NCBI GenBank assembly: GCA_023144075.1
Contig: JAGLGJ010000027.1
Location: 1 to 10,597 of the forward strand
From: Candidatus Bathyarchaeota archaeon
GTDB lineage: Archaea > Thermoproteota > Bathyarchaeia > 40CM-2-53-6 > RBG-13-38-9
DNA length: 10,597 bases
Direction: 5' to 3'
Part shown: piece by piece, positions 1 to 6,402 of the stretch
Layout of the letters: each line of letters starts with the position of its first letter
Numbering within the stretch: the stretch's first letter is position 1
Made by a program: the position numbers and the translations under genes
The notes under the pieces: model-generated
Databases searched by the model: none
What the model saw: only the letters and a program-made list of their open reading frames with translations
What the model was told of the DNA's origin: nothing

Positions 1-930
1 GCCACGCCTTTTCAAAGCGATTTTTACCGTGGATTCTTCAGGCATGTTTTCAGTAATCGTGCCTATTATTCTTCTCACTTCATCAGCGATTTTTTTAGAA
101 TCAGTAATTAAAATACATGTAGCATTTTCATCATGTTCTGCCTGTGCTAACATATCTGCTGCCACAAATTCAGCTTTCGCTGTAATATCTGCTATAATGA
201 GAATTTCGCTAGGACCTGCTGGTAAATCGATGGCCACCTCATTACTTAGAATTTGTTTAGCAGCATTTACGTAGATGTTTCCAGGCCCGACAATTTTTTC
301 TACAGGTTCTATTGTCTTGGTACCATATGCCATGGCCGCTATAGCTTGTGCACCACCAACACAATATATCTCATCCACTTCTGCGATATCTGCCGCAACA
401 AGAATGTAAGGATTGAATCTTGTTTTGAATGAAGGTGGACTGCATAATATTATACGTTCAACACCAGCAACTTTGGCAGGTATAGCAGACATTAGAACTG
501 AAGAAGGATAACATGTCTTTCCTCCAGGTGCATAAACACCAACGGATGAAATCGATCTAGAAATTAAGCCTAGTTTAACTTCTTGTTTTTTATACTTAAA
601 ATCAATTCGTCCAAGTTGAAGTTGTTGAAATCTCTTAATATTCACTGCGGCTTTATTCATCGCCTTGATTTCTGCAGGTTTTATAATTTCATATGCTTCC
701 GTTATCTCTTTTTTTGTAGCTTTAATTGTTCCAATATTGAGCTTTGCAACATCAAATTTCTCTGTTAAATCGAAAAGAGCCTCATCCCCTCCTGATTTAA
801 CAGAGTCAATGATTTCTCTGGTCTCTTTCTCTACACTAGCTAAGTCCAGTCTAGCTCTATTAAGAAGCTCATAGAAATCATCATCTTCAAATTTTTGAAC
901 TGTAACTATTCTAATCAAAATGTTCGCCAC
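1..930 (-). CDS. hisD: Histidinol dehydrogenase, N-terminal 310 residues (C-terminus outside the window)
   Basis: HisD catalyses the last two steps of histidine biosynthesis, oxidising L-histidinol to L-histidine with two NAD+ and one Zn2+. Read on the minus strand, the frame is open from 930 to the window edge and carries the family blocks in order: SVGVYAPGGK, an AxAYGTxT-like stretch, VGPGNIYVNAAK (NAD-binding region), DLPAGPSE and ADMLAQAEHD. Gln263 and His266 in the last block match the zinc-binding Gln and His of the family. The catalytic Glu-His pair and the remaining zinc ligands lie in the missing C-terminus; full HisD is about 430 residues. I chose GTG at 930; an in-frame TTG at 918 is an alternative, and an in-frame TAG lies just upstream of 945. 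No strong ribosome binding site precedes either start. The gene is divergent from pheA. Family identity is very secure; the exact start is not. Confidence 0.96.
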   Translation of the reverse strand, partial: MANILIRIVTVQKFEDDDFYELLNRARLDLASVEKETREIIDSVKSGGDEALFDLTEKFDVAKLNIGTIKATKKEITEAYEIIKPAEIKAMNKAAVNIKRFQQLQLGRIDFKYKKQEVKLGLISRSISSVGVYAPGGKTCYPSSVLMSAIPAKVAGVERIILCSPPSFKTRFNPYILVAADIAEVDEIYCVGGAQAIAAMAYGTKTIEPVEKIVGPGNIYVNAAKQILSNEVAIDLPAGPSEILIIADITAKAEFVAADMLAQAEHDENATCILITDSKKIADEVRRIIGTITENMPEESTVKIALKRRG

Positions 931-980
931 TGAATTTTGAATTTCAATATTTGAGACGTCCTAATATTTCTGAATTGATT

Positions 981-1016
981 GACTTATATCTCATTGGCTT
1001 ATTTGATTTGTGAGAT
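981..1016. promoter_or_regulatory. Divergent hisD/pheA promoter region with TATA-like element and inverted repeat
   Basis: The 135-bp gap between hisD and pheA contains CTTATATC at 983-990, which reads GATATAAG on the minus strand. It lies about 55 bp upstream of the hisD start, a fair distance for an archaeal TATA box with a leader of about 30 nt. A 6-bp inverted repeat, ATCTCA (988-993) and TGAGAT (1011-1016), overlaps its edge and could be an operator. A second TATA-like element, TTCATATAC, near 1024-1032 is better spaced for pheA and would give an almost leaderless transcript. These assignments rest on motif and spacing only. Confidence 0.4.
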
Positions 1017-1065
1017 TTGATGACTTCATATACGATGTTGAAAGTTATGTGATCTGTATGGCGAA

Positions 1066-1902
1066 ATGATAATGGCCACTAAGGTAAAAGTTGCATATCT
1101 TGGTCCAAAAGGGACTTTTACTGAACAGGCAGCAAGATCATATTTCTTAGATAATTATGAATTCATTGAGTATCGGGATATTCCTGAAGTATTTACAGCA
1201 ATTTCCTCAGGTTTTGTTAAATTCGGAGTGGTCCCGATTGAAAATTCGATTGAAGGCTCTGTCAACATTGCTCTAGATCTTCTTTTTGAATCAGACTTTA
1301 AAGTCTCAGGAGAGATTGAGCAGAGGATAATCCAGAACCTAATTTCAGAAGACAATGTAGACCTAACGGATGTAAAAAAAGTAATATCACATCCACAGGC
1401 TATAGCCCAATGCAGAAATTTTCTGAAATTAAAACTCCCAAAATCAGAGAGAATAGAAGTCGCCAGTACATCTACAGCTATAAAAACTGTAAAAGGAAGC
1501 ACTGATTTGGCAGCGATTGGAAGCGAACTTGCCGCCAAAAGCTATAAAATGAAAATATTGTGTCCAGGAATAGAAGATAATCCCAATAACTCCACTCGAT
1601 TCTTTGTATTAAGCCAACAAGAACCTGCTCCAACTGGTAATGATAAAACAACAATAATCTTCTCAGTTAAACATGCTCCAGGAGCACTCTATGACGCTCT
1701 TGGAGTTTTTGCAAGTAGAGACATTAATTTGACGAAGATAGAATCGAGGCCAACACGTAAAAAACCTTGGGAATATATTTTCTACTGTGGCTTTGAAGGA
1801 CATAAAGATGAAAGTCTGATCCAAGAAGTTTTGATTGAATTAAAAGATAAAACAACATTCCTAAAGGTGTTAGGATCGTATCCAAAGGCTAAGATGACAT
1901 AG
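1066..1902 (+). CDS. pheA: Prephenate dehydratase with C-terminal ACT domain
   Basis: This 278-residue protein converts prephenate to phenylpyruvate in the phenylalanine branch of aromatic amino-acid synthesis. The catalytic periplasmic-binding-protein-like domain spans about residues 7-185. It has the opening YLGPKGTFTEQA (11-22), PIENSIEGSV (57-66), the STSTA block near 127-131 and the hallmark STRFF motif at 176-180, whose Thr177-Arg178-Phe179 is the conserved TRF catalytic element. The ACT regulatory domain (about 195-278) carries a GAL motif at 206-208 and ESRP at 226-229, the two segments that bind phenylalanine for feedback inhibition, so allosteric control by Phe is expected. It has no chorismate mutase domain and is a normal length for a monofunctional enzyme. 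Start: ATG 1066; ATG 1072 is nearly equivalent. No clear ribosome binding site is seen, so it may be leaderless. It is divergent from hisD and convergent with the membrane-protein gene. Confidence 0.96.
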   Translation: MIMATKVKVAYLGPKGTFTEQAARSYFLDNYEFIEYRDIPEVFTAISSGFVKFGVVPIENSIEGSVNIALDLLFESDFKVSGEIEQRIIQNLISEDNVDLTDVKKVISHPQAIAQCRNFLKLKLPKSERIEVASTSTAIKTVKGSTDLAAIGSELAAKSYKMKILCPGIEDNPNNSTRFFVLSQQEPAPTGNDKTTIIFSVKHAPGALYDALGVFASRDINLTKIESRPTRKKPWEYIFYCGFEGHKDESLIQEVLIELKDKTTFLKVLGSYPKAKMT

Positions 1903-1921
1903 TGTGCTTTGGATTTAACTT

Positions 1922-1941
1922 AACGTCATTTAAGTGACGTT
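1922..1941. terminator. Palindrome between convergent genes, possible bidirectional terminator
   Basis: AACGTCATTT / AAGTGACGTT is a 20-bp palindrome interrupted by one G-T pair. As RNA it would form a 7-bp stem (AACGTCA/TGACGTT) around a 6-nt loop. It fills most of the 40-bp gap between the pheA stop (1902) and the stop of the minus-strand membrane protein (1943). Only a weak T-rich tail (TTCTTA) follows on the plus strand. Archaeal termination depends mainly on T-tracts, so a terminator role is plausible but not shown. Confidence 0.4.
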
Positions 1942-1942
1942 C

Positions 1943-2365
1943 TTATCTCCGTCGTGTAACCTTCTGGATTGCAATTTGGACTTGTTGTGGTTCTTCAGAG
2001 TATAATCTTATGCATTCGCCCCTTCTAGCATGAATTATTGAAACGAACCTTCGCTGATGATTAAGCTTGGTCCTGTAACTGGACTTTAATGGAATAATTC
2101 TTTTTCCGTCAGAATCTAGACCTGTTTTCAAAATACGGTAACGACCAGGAACAATAAGGAGCGGAGTAGGTAGGATAAGAACTGCAAGTATGAGGAAACT
2201 TATCATTGATATCAAAATGCTGCCAGAAAGAAATAAAACAGAAAATAGAATAGCAAAGTCAAGCAGGAAAATCAATATGGCCCTATAGATGCGCATATTG
2301 CGGTCAGTATTTTTGAGCGAACTTGAATTAGTCTCATATAATATCTCATTATCGGCCATTCTCAA
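1943..2365 (-). CDS. Small membrane protein with two predicted transmembrane helices and a basic C-terminal domain; function unknown
   Basis: I do not recognise a named family. The 140-residue product has a polar N-terminus (1-25), two adjacent hydrophobic segments (about 29-47 and 49-72) separated only by Ser-Gly, then a soluble basic domain of about 65 residues (74-140) ending in RRR. The short turn between helices and the Arg/Lys-rich tail suggest a hairpin with both ends in the cytoplasm. The tail, with a GRYRILKTG start, an RRFVSIIHARRGECIRLYS middle and an EEPQQVQIAIQKV end, looks like a small beta-rich fold closing with a helix. It loosely recalls the PH-like domains of bacterial and archaeal membrane proteins, but this is a guess. 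Start: GAGGAG at 2371-2376 lies 5 nt from TTG 2365 and 11 nt from the in-frame ATG 2359; spacing favours TTG, codon preference ATG. It is convergent with pheA and divergent from rps15. Confidence 0.75.
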   Translation of the reverse strand: MRMADNEILYETNSSSLKNTDRNMRIYRAILIFLLDFAILFSVLFLSGSILISMISFLILAVLILPTPLLIVPGRYRILKTGLDSDGKRIIPLKSSYRTKLNHQRRFVSIIHARRGECIRLYSEEPQQVQIAIQKVTRRR

Positions 2366-2410
2366 TTAATCTCCTCTTTCTGTTCATTCTTATTTATTGA
2401 TCGAAATTAT

Positions 2411-2420
2411 GTTATATAAT
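2411..2420 (-). promoter_or_regulatory. TATA box of the membrane-protein gene
   Basis: On the minus strand this reads ATTATATAAC. It lies about 50 bp upstream of the TTG/ATG start, which would place transcription initiation near 2390 and leave a leader of about 25-30 nt that includes the GAGGAG ribosome binding site (2371-2376). The element is nearly symmetric, so strand assignment relies on spacing to the gene. Confidence 0.5.
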
Positions 2421-2502
2421 TCAAATTCTACTCTCTTTAGATGTTCCGTCTTAATATCGAGCATAATGTTGTTGGCATATTCTTTTTTATTGTATCTAGA
2501 CA

Positions 2503-2514
2503 GATTTAAATAAG
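2503..2514 (+). promoter_or_regulatory. TATA box of the rps15 operon
   Basis: GATTTAAATAAG, with TTTAAATA core at 2505-2512, is a good archaeal TATA box. Initiation about 25 bp downstream (near 2533-2537) leaves a leader of about 30 nt containing AGGT at 2554-2557, 8 nt before the TTG start. This is probably the promoter for rps15, recJ-like, pcc1 and serS, since no room for another exists at the following gene joints. Confidence 0.6.
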
Positions 2515-2565
2515 GTTCAGGATTTCTAACTGCGAGAAATCAAATATCAGGAAAGGTCACTAAAC

Positions 2566-3015
2566 TTGGCTAAGCTATTCACAAGAAGACGTGGGAGATC
2601 AGGATCCACAAGACCAATCAGTAAAAAATTGCCGAGTTGGTGTAAGTATAGGGAAGAAGAGGTTGAACCTATAATAGTAAATCTCTCTAAGCAGGGAAAT
2701 AGTCAAAGTAGTATTGGTTCTACCCTGCGGGATAAATATGGAATCCCTCTCACTAGATCGATTACTGGTGAGAAAATTGGAAAGATGCTATCAAAGGCGA
2801 AACTATCTCCAGATATTCCTGAGGATCTTGGAGTCCTTCTTGATAAGGCAGAAGGCTTGGCTAAACATCTACGACGTAATAGACAGGATTTCGTCAATAA
2901 ACATGCGCTGGCCCTCGTTGAATCAAAGGTACACAGGCTAGGGAATTACTATAAATCTAAAGGAGTCTTACCTGCAGATTGGAAATACAAACCGGTTTCC
3001 GCATCCGTTGACTAG
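2566..3015 (+). CDS. rps15: 30S ribosomal protein S15 (uS15, archaeal S15p/S13e type)
   Basis: uS15 binds 16S rRNA in the central domain of the small subunit and helps nucleate platform assembly. At 149 residues it has the archaeal/eukaryotic length, with the extra N-terminal domain that bacterial S15 (about 89 residues) lacks. The basic N-terminus with RRRGRSGSTRP (8-18), the PSWCKY element and the C-terminal S15 core with DKAEGLAKHL, HALALVESKVHRLGNYYKSKG and LPADWKY are diagnostic. Start: TTG at 2566, supported by AGGT at 2554-2557 and by the expected MAKLF-type N-terminus. It is the first gene of a tight operon, with the RecJ-like start only 2 nt after its stop. The S15-RecJ neighbourhood is common in archaea, as far as I recall. 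Confidence 0.97.
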   Translation: MAKLFTRRRGRSGSTRPISKKLPSWCKYREEEVEPIIVNLSKQGNSQSSIGSTLRDKYGIPLTRSITGEKIGKMLSKAKLSPDIPEDLGVLLDKAEGLAKHLRRNRQDFVNKHALALVESKVHRLGNYYKSKGVLPADWKYKPVSASVD

Positions 3016-3017
3016 TA

Positions 3018-4448
3018 ATGCTTGAAGCTTATCAAAAGTTTATTATTCAAGCTGAATCTGTGGCCGAAGAAATTCTCGATTGCATCGCGAATAATTCACA
3101 CTTTACTATTAATTGTCATTATGATGCAGATGGAATAACTGCAGCAGGAATTATTGCTAAATCACTGCGCCGACAAAATGCGAATTTTCATCTGAAACTC
3201 GTTAAACAGATGGACCAGGAAATTGTCGATACTCTATCAGATTCGATTTATGATGCTATAATTTTAGGAGATGTTGGAAGCGGTTATCTGGATTTGCTGA
3301 AAAATATAGGAAAATCAAAAAGAATATTCATATTGGATCATCACCAAATCGATGGAGATGTAAACGAAGAAATAACCCAAGTTAATCCTCATTTATTTGG
3401 AATAGATGGGGGAAAGGAGATCAGTGGGGCGGGAGTTACATATTTTGTTGCAAAGTCACTAGATAAGAAGAATATCGATTTATCGCCTTTAGCGGTTGTG
3501 GGCGCTGTCGCTGATATGCAGGATAAGAATGAGAAGAGAGAACTCGATAGCCTGAACTCACTTATAGTAAATGATGCAATTGAAGCAGGCCTTCTTAAGA
3601 CAGAAAGAGACTTAATCATATATGGAAGGGAAACAAGACCCATTCACAAAGCTTTATCCCATACAATGAATCCTTTCCTGCCCGGCCTGAGTGGTCGGGA
3701 AGATAATTGTCTTGCCTTACTTTCATCATTATCGATTCCAATCAAGGATGGTGACAGATGGAGAACTATAGTCGAACTTTCAAATGATGAAAAGAAAAAA
3801 ATTTTCTCCGCAATAGTTGAATATATGACTTCGAAAGAGGTCTCGGCATCTGGAGCAATGACTCTGATAGGAACGGTCTATTCGCTTATCAACGAAGACA
3901 TGTGGACCTCCACACGTGATGCAAGAGAATATGCCACTTTACTCAATGCCTGCGGAAGAATGGATAGGCCCTCTCTCGGGGTCGCAATTTGCATGGGTGA
4001 GCGTGGATCGACCGTAAAGGAGGTAACAAATCTCCTTTCAGAACATAGAAAATCTCTAGCCAGTTATATTTCATTGATAACTGAAAAACCAGAAAATATT
4101 GAGAGATATGAAAACCTAGCAATAATACATAGCGAAGAATTTCTTAATGAAAATATGACTGGAGCTATCTCATCATTATTATCATCGTCTGAGACTTTTG
4201 AAAAGAACAAAGTGATAATTGTGCTGGCTAAGACTAAGAACGGTGATATCAAAATCTCGGCTAGAGGCACAGATGAATTGATAGAAAAAGGTTTGAATTT
4301 AGGTATAATTATGCAAACCATTGCCAAGCGATATCACGGAAACGGAGGCGGTCATAAAATCGCTGCTGGAGCCCAAATCCCAGAATCTGACCAAAAAAAT
4401 TTCCTTACTGATCTAAAAAATGAAGTGTCAAGGACCTTATCGGAATGA
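3018..4448 (+). CDS. DHH-family single-stranded DNA exonuclease/phosphoesterase, archaeal RecJ-like (GAN type)
   Basis: The 476-residue protein belongs to the archaeal RecJ-like group related to Cdc45 and known in Thermococcales as GAN, a GINS-associated nuclease. Such enzymes cut single-stranded DNA (some RNA) with Mn2+ or Mg2+ and act with the replication machinery or in repair. The DHH domain holds HYDADG (34-39, Asp36 and Asp38), a GDVGS-type motif near 89-93, the signature Asp107-His108-His109 and VADMQ with Asp166, all metal ligands. The DHHA1 domain near the C-terminus has GNGGGHKIAAGA, with His446 in the GGGH substrate-binding motif. All catalytic residues seen are intact, so it should be an active nuclease rather than a Cdc45-like relic. 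The start ATG is 2 nt after the rps15 stop and no ribosome binding site is evident, implying coupled translation. Its stop overlaps the pcc1 start in an ATGA. Whether it partners GINS cannot be seen here. Confidence 0.92.
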   Translation: MLEAYQKFIIQAESVAEEILDCIANNSHFTINCHYDADGITAAGIIAKSLRRQNANFHLKLVKQMDQEIVDTLSDSIYDAIILGDVGSGYLDLLKNIGKSKRIFILDHHQIDGDVNEEITQVNPHLFGIDGGKEISGAGVTYFVAKSLDKKNIDLSPLAVVGAVADMQDKNEKRELDSLNSLIVNDAIEAGLLKTERDLIIYGRETRPIHKALSHTMNPFLPGLSGREDNCLALLSSLSIPIKDGDRWRTIVELSNDEKKKIFSAIVEYMTSKEVSASGAMTLIGTVYSLINEDMWTSTRDAREYATLLNACGRMDRPSLGVAICMGERGSTVKEVTNLLSEHRKSLASYISLITEKPENIERYENLAIIHSEEFLNENMTGAISSLLSSSETFEKNKVIIVLAKTKNGDIKISARGTDELIEKGLNLGIIMQTIAKRYHGNGGGHKIAAGAQIPESDQKNFLTDLKNEVSRTLSE

Positions 4449-4696
4449 AAATTACGATAAAAATTCGACATGCAAGTCGTAAATTTGCAGAATCTGTAGC
4501 GAAGTCAGTGAGTCCAGATAATCGTAAAGCGCCACCGAATGTTATTGTGAAGACTCGAGCGAGAGAAAATATAACTACTTCAATAGTAAAATGTGAACGA
4601 CTTGAAACGTTCATAGCTACTGTTGATGATTTACTCTTATGCATGGATGCAGCGCAAAAGACCTTGGAGGAAGTTAAAACTGACAGAAGACCTTAG
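4445..4696 (+). CDS. pcc1: Pcc1-like subunit of the KEOPS complex
   Basis: Pcc1 is the small dimerising subunit of KEOPS (Kae1-Bud32-Cgi121-Pcc1), which makes the t6A base at position 37 of ANN-decoding tRNAs. It bridges Kae1 copies in the archaeal complex. The product is 83 residues, the usual archaeal size (about 80). It shows the family pattern: an N-terminal beta strand MKITIKIRH, a helix KFAESVAKSV followed by SPDN and a short strand pair (VIVKTRA, ITTSIVKCE), then a long C-terminal helix with TVDDLL, matching the family's usual RATLNSLL-like segment. Identification rests on this pattern, the size and the neighbourhood, since archaeal pcc1 is often found beside rps15/recJ and rps3ae. The start ATG overlaps the RecJ-like stop by 4 nt, and serS begins 1 nt after its stop, so it is translationally coupled on both sides. 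Confidence 0.82.
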   Translation: MKITIKIRHASRKFAESVAKSVSPDNRKAPPNVIVKTRARENITTSIVKCERLETFIATVDDLLLCMDAAQKTLEEVKTDRRP

Positions 4697-4697
4697 A

Positions 4698-6254
4698 ATG
4701 TATGCAGATATCATAATCCGATTCAGCAAGGATATCACTAATGCGAAAAGTTCAATCAAAGATGCGATCGAAGAAGCGAATAATACGATACTGGTAAGAG
4801 GTATCTCTAATGGTCAAGAAAACGAAGCTGCCAGAGTAACCAAATGGGAAATTAAAGATAATATTTTAAAGTTGAGTATTGAATCTGGTACTCTTGTGAG
4901 AGCAACTACTGCAGCTTTAAGACTGAATAAACATTTAACGAATCTTCTTGGAAAAGAGTTTAAAATTGGGTCAAGAGAACTAAGCGCCGAATGTATACAA
5001 TTTTCTATGCAAAGTAAATATGAATTAGATGAAAAACTCGCCGCAAGAATTACTGCAATTCCAAACATCTTAAATGCAGAATATGAATCTGGTCGAATCA
5101 ATGTAAAGATAGATGAAATGACTGAACATGACCTAAAAAATAATGTTCCAGATAGACTGGTAAGTAGAGTCAAAGATATATTAGCCGAAACCGGGAAACA
5201 CGCCGTAATAACCGAAGATGTTCTGATTGTCAAGAAAGGTACAACAAAGCAAGCTAAATTCAACAAGGATCCCGTCCAATTAGCAATAGAACTTGGATGG
5301 GTCAAGGAATTTCCCGGAAAAGGACAATGGATCTATACGACGCCTTATACTCAATTATTTGAAATTATCAAGAGAATTCTAATAGAGGAAGTAGCACAAA
5401 ATTTAGATTTTCAACCTTTCATGCTCCCAAAGCTCATTCCATTAGAAGTAATGAAGAAAATGCCAGGTTATCTAGATGATATTCCCGAAGGAATGTATTA
5501 CTGTTTTCCACCCCCAAGAGATCCGAATGCCTTCAGTGAATTCAAGGAAAAAATGAAAATAACGAAAGAGATCTCTAAAGAGACTTTGAAAAATTCGCTT
5601 AAAGATCCAGAGTATGTTCTTGCGCCAGCTCAGTGTGAAGCATTTTGGGAATTTTACGGAAAAGAGACTCTGAGTCAAGATGATTTCCCATTTAAACTCT
5701 ATGACGCTTCAGGTTGGACCTATAGATGGGAAGGTGGTGGTGTAGAAGGTATGGTTAGAATGCATGAATTCCAAAGAATAGAGCTAACATATCTTGGAAC
5801 CCCAACACAGATAGTGGAGACTCGTGAGTCAATATTGGAGAGATGTATTCTTGTAGCCGATAAATTCCTCGATATGGAATGGCGAGTCAATGCATCGCTT
5901 CCATTTTGGGCTAGAGCGGGATCAGCCGATATAGACATTCAAAAAAGCGAAAATGTACCGGCGTACGATCTAGAGATATATCTACCGTATAGAGGTCCAA
6001 GAGATAAATCTGAGTGGCTTGAGATTGCATCATGTTTTGTTCACAAACTAAAATTTGTTGACAGCTTCAGTATCCGCGAGGTCAAGAATAGAGAAACTTG
6101 GACAGGATGCACAGGTCTAGGTTTAACAAGATGGATAGCTGCTTTTCTGGCAACCCACGGATTTAAACCAGAAGAGTGGCCAGAGAATATCCAAGAGAAG
6201 TTTAATAAGAACTACAAATTGCCCACGAGTCTTGTGTGGCCTCAGAAGAAATAA
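4698..6254 (+). CDS. serS: Seryl-tRNA synthetase, type 2 (rare methanogen-type, zinc-dependent class II)
   Basis: SerRS charges tRNA-Ser with serine, using ATP. This 518-residue enzyme is not the common type 1 form but the rare type 2 form, best known from methanogens. It has an idiosyncratic mixed alpha/beta N-terminal tRNA-binding domain (about 1-165) instead of a coiled coil. The class II core has motif 1 around PYTQLFEIIKRILIEEV, PAQCEAFW with Cys313, motif 2 from WTYRWEGGG (Trp340 on) to HEFQRIE (Glu362), and motif 3 WTGCTGLGLTRW (Cys471, Arg478). Cys313, Glu362 and Cys471 correspond by motif and by C-to-E spacing to the active-site zinc ligands of the Methanosarcina type 2 enzyme. Start: ATG 4698, 1 nt after the pcc1 stop. 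The frame is open 25 codons further upstream, but that stretch lies inside pcc1 and reads as noise. A GGAGG at 4666-4670 is too far for ideal spacing. Confidence 0.95.
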   Translation: MYADIIIRFSKDITNAKSSIKDAIEEANNTILVRGISNGQENEAARVTKWEIKDNILKLSIESGTLVRATTAALRLNKHLTNLLGKEFKIGSRELSAECIQFSMQSKYELDEKLAARITAIPNILNAEYESGRINVKIDEMTEHDLKNNVPDRLVSRVKDILAETGKHAVITEDVLIVKKGTTKQAKFNKDPVQLAIELGWVKEFPGKGQWIYTTPYTQLFEIIKRILIEEVAQNLDFQPFMLPKLIPLEVMKKMPGYLDDIPEGMYYCFPPPRDPNAFSEFKEKMKITKEISKETLKNSLKDPEYVLAPAQCEAFWEFYGKETLSQDDFPFKLYDASGWTYRWEGGGVEGMVRMHEFQRIELTYLGTPTQIVETRESILERCILVADKFLDMEWRVNASLPFWARAGSADIDIQKSENVPAYDLEIYLPYRGPRDKSEWLEIASCFVHKLKFVDSFSIREVKNRETWTGCTGLGLTRWIAAFLATHGFKPEEWPENIQEKFNKNYKLPTSLVWPQKK

Positions 6255-6258
6255 TTGA

Positions 6259-6324
6259 ATGAAGATTACGCTTAAAAATGCCTCCTCAACTCATTTCATA
6301 ATCGAAGAGGCTAAGGACAAATAG
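6259..6324 (+). other. 21-codon open frame resembling the start of pcc1; possible remnant or chance
   Basis: ATG at 6259 opens a frame MKITLKNASSTHFIIEEAK ending in TAG at 6324, 4 nt after the serS stop. Its first six residues (MKITLK) nearly equal those of the upstream Pcc1 (MKITIK), and 17 of the first 21 bases match. The similarity then fades. It lacks a ribosome binding site and is too short for a Pcc1 fold. It may be the scar of a pcc1 duplication, a tiny leader ORF before rps3ae, or coincidence. I give it little weight as a gene. Confidence 0.2.
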
Positions 6325-6350
6325 ATATAAGAAAAATGAGTTCCAGCAAA

Positions 6351-6360
6351 CATTTTAAGC
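6351..6360 (+). promoter_or_regulatory. Probable TATA box of rps3ae
   Basis: CATTTTAAGC (TTTTAAGC core) lies about 45 bp before the rps3ae start. Initiation near 6382 would give a leader of about 20 nt with GAGGT at 6391-6395. An alternative element, GATATAAG at 6324-6331, would give a leader of about 50 nt. The 148-bp gap after serS suggests that rps3ae has its own promoter, though read-through from the upstream operon is possible. Confidence 0.35.
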
Positions 6361-6402
6361 ATGGGTATGATAGTAGCTCGATCCAATATTGAGGTCTAAC
6401 GT

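Noticed and set aside
29..874. Short plus-strand open frames across the left edge
   Set aside because: They are antisense to hisD, which matches its family along the whole stretch on the minus strand.
1155..1538. 127-codon open frame on the minus strand opposite pheA
   Set aside because: It overlaps the catalytic domain of prephenate dehydratase, and the composition looks like a mirror of the real gene.
4623..4697. 25-codon upstream extension of serS
   Set aside because: It lies inside pcc1, has Trp/Arg/Lys-rich non-conserved content, and the ATG at 4698 gives a normal type-2 SerRS length.
4814..5305. 163-codon open frame on the minus strand opposite serS
   Set aside because: It is antisense to the conserved SerRS N-terminal region, with Ser/Leu-rich noise and no family pattern.
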